64,000 nt of DNA, taken from positions 36,384,460-36,448,459 of the forward strand of contig AP025053.1 of the NCBI GenBank assembly GCA_036186865.1, read 5' to 3'. The translations under genes were made by a program, and so were the position numbers. Positions 60,001 through 64,000 of this stretch are shown here, one piece after another (position 1 is the first letter of the stretch; every line of letters begins with the position of its first letter). Below the pieces are notes generated by a model. The model was not told the DNA's origin. It did not search any database and saw only the letters and a list, made by a program, of their open reading frames with translations. The DNA is from Eustoma russellianum (Eukaryota; Streptophyta; Magnoliopsida; Gentianales; Gentianaceae).

Positions 60001-63000
60001 AGCTATATATCGAACGTGTGAAAAAGGCTGGAACTACATTAATGAGTGTCTTTTTTTTTTTTTGTGATTTGCATTAGTGAGTGTCAATCTACTGCTAATC
60101 ACACAACTCTGATTTGTCAGTTTCGGATTATAAATGGCTATACCGGAAGAGATACATAGCCTGATGGGTATCTTGACGATTTAAAGAAAGAAAATACAGG
60201 AAAGACAAGCATAGCCACATGCACAGCCAGCTCAAGCATGTCTTCTCCTGATCACGGAGTCTAAAAGTGAAATTTTGAGAGCCTTTCTCAAAAACCTGGT
60301 ATTGCAACTCTCTCGAAGTGATTCTTTCATGCTTCCACATACAGAATTGTGTACGCTGTTTGCGTTATTTGGAAGTACTATGTATACATCTCCGCCCTCT
60401 ACTCTAGATCAACTCGAGTGTCATCCTAACAAGCTTAAGATTCAAACCGAGTTCATTATTTAAAGAAGAAACATATGGAGTTCCTAGCAACGAGAGAGGT
60501 AGGGAAAAAGCTTAGTAGAGTGAGAACTTGCAACATAAGAAATGAAAACATAACAACAGCCAAATTTCAAATGAAACTAGATGTGCATTCAGAATGAAGT
60601 CTGATTAGAAAAAGAACAAAAAAACGTCAGATAGAATAATAGAAAATCATACATTTTTCTTTAAACTTAGGTGTTATATAATAATTGGGGTATAGAAAAG
60701 AAATCATTACTATGTGAGACAAAGCCTCATCAAACAAGATACAACTGCACAGAACAAAGTTGCTCCTAAAGAATGCCCAAATCGTTTCCCCTTTACAAAA
60801 AATGTTCAAGCCCAAATAATAACTCTTAGCAATATTTCAATTGGTTTCTTTCTCCTACCACCCTTCACATGCTAATAAAGTGTCCAATTGTTATCCATAT
60901 TTTCCAATGATCTTTCTTTTTGCCTCTTCCTCACATGAACAATCTAAAGAAAACAGGATGCTCTCTCTCTCTCCTCTTTTTTTTCAGTAACATGTCCCAT
61001 TTGGTAACAGAACCAGAGGTGGGAGCATCATTCCTCTATAAATTCGTAGAACCAACAAAATTGAAAAGGTTGCTAGCCGAGAAGATGTGGTACGTACCAT
61101 GTCATGTTGAGGAATTCCTTCTGTGATGCACACAACTAAATCTAACTCCGCCTCCATAGCCTCCAAAATAGCAGCTGCAGCAAAGGGTGGAGGAACATAA
61201 ATAACTGACGCATTAGCCTTAGTTTCAGCCTTTGCTTCTGCAACACTGTTGAAAACTGGTAGGCCCAAATGCTCTGTCCCACCCTTTTTTGGTGTAACCC
61301 CACCAACCTATTTTATGAAAAACTAAAATGAGAAACATGGAGCAAGAAATGTACTATTAGAACAATATCTTCTTCTTCCTTTTTTTTTTTTTTTTTTTGT
61401 AATTCTAACAATATCTTCAATCCATACAAAAGCTCACAGTTCGGAATCGGCAATTATACAATCTGTACTGGTGTTGCAAAAGGCCATAAATGCAAAGGAA
61501 TCTATTTCATCTGTGTAAGGATGGCAACGGGCGGTATCGCCAAACCTGTATGACTGGATTTTTTCGCCCCTAAGGGTGCCTGGGGATATCTGTACCCGCC
61601 TCGCTCAAAATTCACCATATGCTTAAAAAAAATTACTACCATTAAAATTTAAAAACGCTTCAGGCCTTAAACAACAACAAAAATCTTAGTCAATGGCCAC
61701 TGAAACATAGAACAAATACACAATATTCACTTAAATATATAAAAAAAGTACAAATCATGAACAACAAAACATCTCTATTGTGGATTCCGTCCTGGCTTCA
61801 CTGATCACCCAACTACAGCGGCAAGAATGTGAGAAGAAGGACGAGAGGGAAAGCCGAAAAAGGGAAGAACCGAAAAGGGGGAAAGCACCAACTACAGCAG
61901 TAAGAATGTGAGAAGAAGAACGAAAGGGAAAGCCGGAAAAGGGACGAACCGAAAAGGGGGAAAGCGGAGGGGAAGTAATTAGGTCTGGATAGTCTGGACT
62001 AGCTGAGAGAAAGGGAATTTCATCATCATCATCATTCGAGCCCAGTATATCCCAACGACACTAAAAGCTATCGTTAGGGTCTGGGTAGTCTGGACTAGCT
62101 GAGAGAAAGGGAATTTCATCATCATCATCATCAGGTTTCTATGCTATATCCGTATCCTACCCGACCCGCTGCGAGTTTTATAATTTGCTACCCATATCCG
62201 GCTCTTACCCAAATCCAACCCTCTCCGAACTGTTCATAACGGGTAGGGAACCCACCGAGTTGGGTAAAATTGTCATCCTTACATCTGTGTTACTCTTCCC
62301 TTCCCCTTATTTTCTGACACAGGTATAAAGCCTTAGCAAATGGCCATCCATGGATTAAACCTCTTGAGTTTCTAGCTCCTTGTTCCAAAACCAAATATGC
62401 GGAGATAAAACTTCTGCCAGAGTATTAATCCCATGCTTAATTACTAAAAAATGAATTGAAATATCATCTGAGCATTTGGAGCTACATTGATTCTAGCATA
62501 ACCAATGCTGGAAAATACGGAACTTTTTACGGAAAATCCACCCGCTCCCATTCAGTAAAGCTGCTCCAATCTTAACGACAGATCAAAGCAGGAAACTACT
62601 AAGTCTTCAAAAATAAAAGCTAAATATATCATCAGCAAGAAGATTATACAGATTCCATTTCCATAGCTTTAGCCGATTATTCGTTTTCACTTGTACTTTC
62701 CAATTCCAAATCAATAACAAACAATTGATCGGAACTTGCCAAACATGAGAAAGAGACAATCACTAACGGATCCAACCCAAAAAGAGAGCAAAAAGACAAT
62801 GGATACACAAAATTCTGAACGCCAACTGCAAATTACCATTTTAGTGCCATATTCTATAGCTTGTTCCGTATGAAAGGTTCCGTTTTTTCCAGTGATCCCC
62901 TGGCATATGACGCGGGTGTTCTTGTCAACGAACACAGCTGGCGGTGGCGGCGGCGTTCCGAAGTGACGGACCTGTTGGTGACCAATATTAGGGCTTTCTA

Positions 63001-63049
63001 GCAGCTTAGATGTCAAGTTTGCGATCAGTTTAGAGGCTTGACGCGCCAT
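48092..63049 (-). CDS. Succinyl-CoA ligase (ADP-forming) alpha subunit, mitochondrial
   Basis: TCA-cycle enzyme of the mitochondrial matrix: succinyl-CoA + ADP + Pi to succinate + CoA + ATP, as a heterodimer with the beta subunit. Seven exons: 63049-62837, 61307-61098, 58975-58805, 55906-55783, 54899-54838, 54072-53991 and 48228-48092. All are GT-AG and in phase, giving 332 aa, the usual size. The N-terminus [20 protein letters not shown] is a basic amphipathic mitochondrial presequence. Then come the CoA-binding domain ([38 protein letters not shown]-like [10 protein letters not shown]), [45 protein letters not shown] and [12 protein letters not shown]. The active His is in RMGHAGA, split between the last two exons. 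The ORF is intact. At about 15 kb it is long because of transposons: a 4.2-kb LINE and a long inverted repeat in intron 6, LINE ORF1 remains in intron 3 and a hAT element in intron 1. Confidence 0.96.
48443..52679 (-). mobile_element. L1-type LINE (4,237 bp), RT region deleted, in intron 6
   Basis: Bounded by an exact 15-bp target duplication ACCAGGAATGTTATT at 48428-48442 and 52680-52694, with a short poly(A) on the minus strand at the low-coordinate end. From 5' to 3' on the minus strand there are ORF1 remains near 51.6-51.3 kb (DUF4283-like, then a CCHC-like region with YERMPVFCV), an endonuclease end near 50.5 kb with KIDHMFCN and SSDHSPEI, and the pre-RT helix [14 protein letters not shown] near 50.1 kb. 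A zf-RVT-like [15 protein letters not shown] lies near 49.4 kb. The RT core between 50.0 and 49.7 kb is missing, and many stops occur. The 3' UTR contains a three-unit 56-bp repeat. Confidence 0.85.
48698..48865. repeat. Three 56-bp tandem repeats in the LINE 3' UTR
   Basis: AAAGCCCCTCAGAATTAGGC starts at 48706, 48762 and 48818, a constant 56-bp period. The three units are nearly identical, differing by single bases. Confidence 0.95.
53251..53688. repeat. 438-bp near-perfect inverted repeat in intron 6
   Basis: The left arm 53251-53463 is the reverse complement of the right arm 53477-53688, with a 13-base spacer CATGTGGCTGTTA. Inner arms (about 53340-53463 and 53477-53600) have almost no mismatch apart from one short indel. 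The outer ~85 bp, made of a piece of the SINE-like repeat in opposite orientations, have a few. The centre is near 53470. As RNA this would fold into a ~210-bp stem. Confidence 0.95.
53603..53885 (-). repeat. Dispersed SINE-like repeat with (GTT)n end, copy 3
   Basis: Closest match to 30113-30390: ACAACAACAACATTACCCCC, GGGTCGGATGTACGCAACCT, GAAACACACAGATGTTGTTT, GATGACCCATAATG, CTTCACGATATAAGAAG and TTTCAAAGTCAAAGAAGAGT. Its first ~85 bp form the right outer arm of the long inverted repeat. Confidence 0.75.
56600..58500 (-). mobile_element. LINE ORF1-derived remnant in intron 3
   Basis: Minus-strand frames at 57860-57347 encode a DUF4283-like stretch (RKANVHD-like region, [19 protein letters not shown] frame, [15 protein letters not shown]), followed by a degraded zinc-knuckle and basic tail. 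They match in order the ORF1 remains of the LINE in intron 6 (IGKPMFMI / [16 protein letters not shown] / ISYTDEDG). No RT or endonuclease and no clear ends or target duplication were found. Confidence 0.6.
58588..58660. repeat. (ATT)n / (AAT)n self-complementary microsatellite
   Basis: A run of ATT triplets, then TTTTACATAATAATAATAAT, then ATT triplets again. The two orientations can pair with each other. Lies in intron 3 about 150 bp from exon 3. Confidence 0.85.
61516..62281. mobile_element. Non-autonomous hAT transposon (766 bp) in intron 1
   Basis: Exact 8-bp target duplication CATCTGTG at 61508-61515 and 62282-62289. Terminal inverted repeats TAAGGATGGCAA / TAAGGATGACAA match at 11 of 12 bases, followed by subterminal GGGT/ACCC-rich sequence, as in hAT elements. 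No transposase frame. The interior has an imperfect ~78-bp tandem duplication (about 61818-61966) and a second duplicated block with TAGTCTGGACTAGCTGAGAG at about 61991 and 62091. Confidence 0.9.
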
Positions 63050-63243
63050 CCCTATGCGTCCTTAGTCAGAAGCTCTGCTTAAATTCTTCTCTTTGGTTTT
63101 CTTCGACCTGCCGAAGGAGAGAAAGTCGTCCCCTGCCCGTCTTCAAGGTTTTAGCAAGTTTTGTTTGGGTCAATTACATCCACCTCCCCTATGTTTTTGA
63201 AATTACAATTACCTCTTTATTTTTGCTGAAATACTATTTTCAC

Positions 63244-64000
63244 CTTTTTTTTGGTCGAAAACGGGAACTTGTATTAAAACAAAGCCCAAAGGCGAAGTCC
63301 AAATTTACAGCATGTTAGCCATATAACAGTCCACTAAGTGAGGCCCAAGACCCGTCCTAGCTATCGTAACTAGCCCCTAATCTTTTCCTACAAAGAAAGA
63401 GCATTCCCAATGGCTTCCATTAATGTCATGGGTAGTGGGCACATGGAAGGACAGCAGTTGGGGCAGCTTCGAGAAGTCTTCAGTAGGAGAGAAATCCCTG
63501 CAATCCCTCTTCCCGAAGAGAAGCTCCAGCCCGTTCCAGATCCCCCCCATGGCTTCCTTCACACTTCGGTTATAGGAGCTGGTCATTCATCCCTGTCTTC
63601 GTAGTGATGCTGGCAATTTGAGTTGCCTCTTCCCGGATACGTGTAGCTATCCTCCCCGATGGCCACCAGGATCCTTTTTCGCCATGGATTCGTTGGTTTC
63701 TGCCCATCCAGGCATGTCTAACTCCGGATCTAAACAGATAAGTCCTCTGTTGATAGTGGTTTTTTATTTCCCCTCTTTTCCTCTGTAGATTCTCATCAAT
63801 CCATGTCCTTAGGTTTGCAGTAACGAAGAAATCATTCCATTTCTGTCGGTGGATAACCATTCTCCAAGCTCTGGCCACCCAAGGGCAGTCCCTGACTGCA
63901 TGCAGCACTGTTTCCGTCGCAGTATCACAGATGCTACATTTGGGGTCATCAGCAATGCCACGCCGATGTAAGTTTTAATATGTCAGCACTTTTCCTAGCC
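63244..64000 (-). mobile_element. 3' end of an L1-type LINE, running off the window
   Basis: The minus strand ends at 63244 with TTTCGACCAAAAAAAA, a short poly(A). Upstream frames at 63908-63570 encode a zf-RVT/RNase-H-type linker with CSICDTATETVLHAVRDCP-like residues (Cys pair, His, Cys) and VRHAWMGRNQRIHG. A second frame reads to about 63377. The 5' part lies beyond 64000. The LINE end is only ~195 bp upstream of the succinyl-CoA ligase ATG. Confidence 0.8.

Overview
This is nuclear DNA from a flowering plant, most likely a eudicot. The genes have many introns, the spacers are AT-rich, and the repeats are plant Copia, LINE, SINE, MULE and hAT types. I cannot name the species. No bacterial or organellar segment and no clear tRNA or rRNA gene was seen.

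Layout. (1) 0.9-2.8 kb, plus: last four exons of a histidinol-phosphate aminotransferase (HISN6). (2) 5.0-6.6 kb, minus: a two-exon gene for an unidentified single-pass membrane protein. (3) 8.3-16.1 kb: foldback MITEs, a decayed RTE-type LINE, and a complete CYP86B1-like P450 (minus), whose 3' half was copied by a 2.5-kb tandem duplication. (4) 16-22.7 kb: spacer with three SINE insertions and a 1,304-bp solo LTR that ends about 120 bp before the TATA box of the next gene. (5) 22.9-28.6 kb, plus: a complete class II serine carboxypeptidase-like gene (8 exons, 476 aa). (6) 31.4-37.6 kb: an LTR remnant and a young, nearly intact Copia element. (7) 38.5-44.7 kb, plus: a second complete carboxypeptidase (SCPL34-like, 10 exons, 483 aa). 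(8) 44.8-46.0 kb: a deleted Copia derivative. (9) 46.6-46.9 kb, minus: a frameshifted nicotinamidase fragment. (10) 48.1-63.05 kb, minus: the complete mitochondrial succinyl-CoA ligase alpha gene (7 exons, 332 aa), whose introns hold a 4.2-kb LINE, a long inverted repeat, LINE ORF1 remains and a hAT element. (11) 63.2-64.0 kb, minus: the 3' end of another LINE running off the window.

The order CYP86B1 - SCPL - nicotinamidase - succinyl-CoA ligase alpha matches, from memory, Arabidopsis At5g23190 - At5g23210 - At5g23220/23230 - At5g23250. This looks like an old conserved gene block enlarged by transposons. The genes do not form one pathway: they cover histidine synthesis, omega-hydroxylation of very-long-chain fatty acids for suberin, secreted or vacuolar peptidase/acyltransferase-type enzymes, NAD salvage and the TCA cycle.

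I found no clearly new multi-gene system. The most informative structures are a family of ~182-bp foldback MITEs with 9-bp target duplications that carry CACGTG boxes, GATC-rich palindrome arrays in two different LTRs, a 438-bp near-perfect inverted repeat in an intron, and the unequal P450 tandem duplication.
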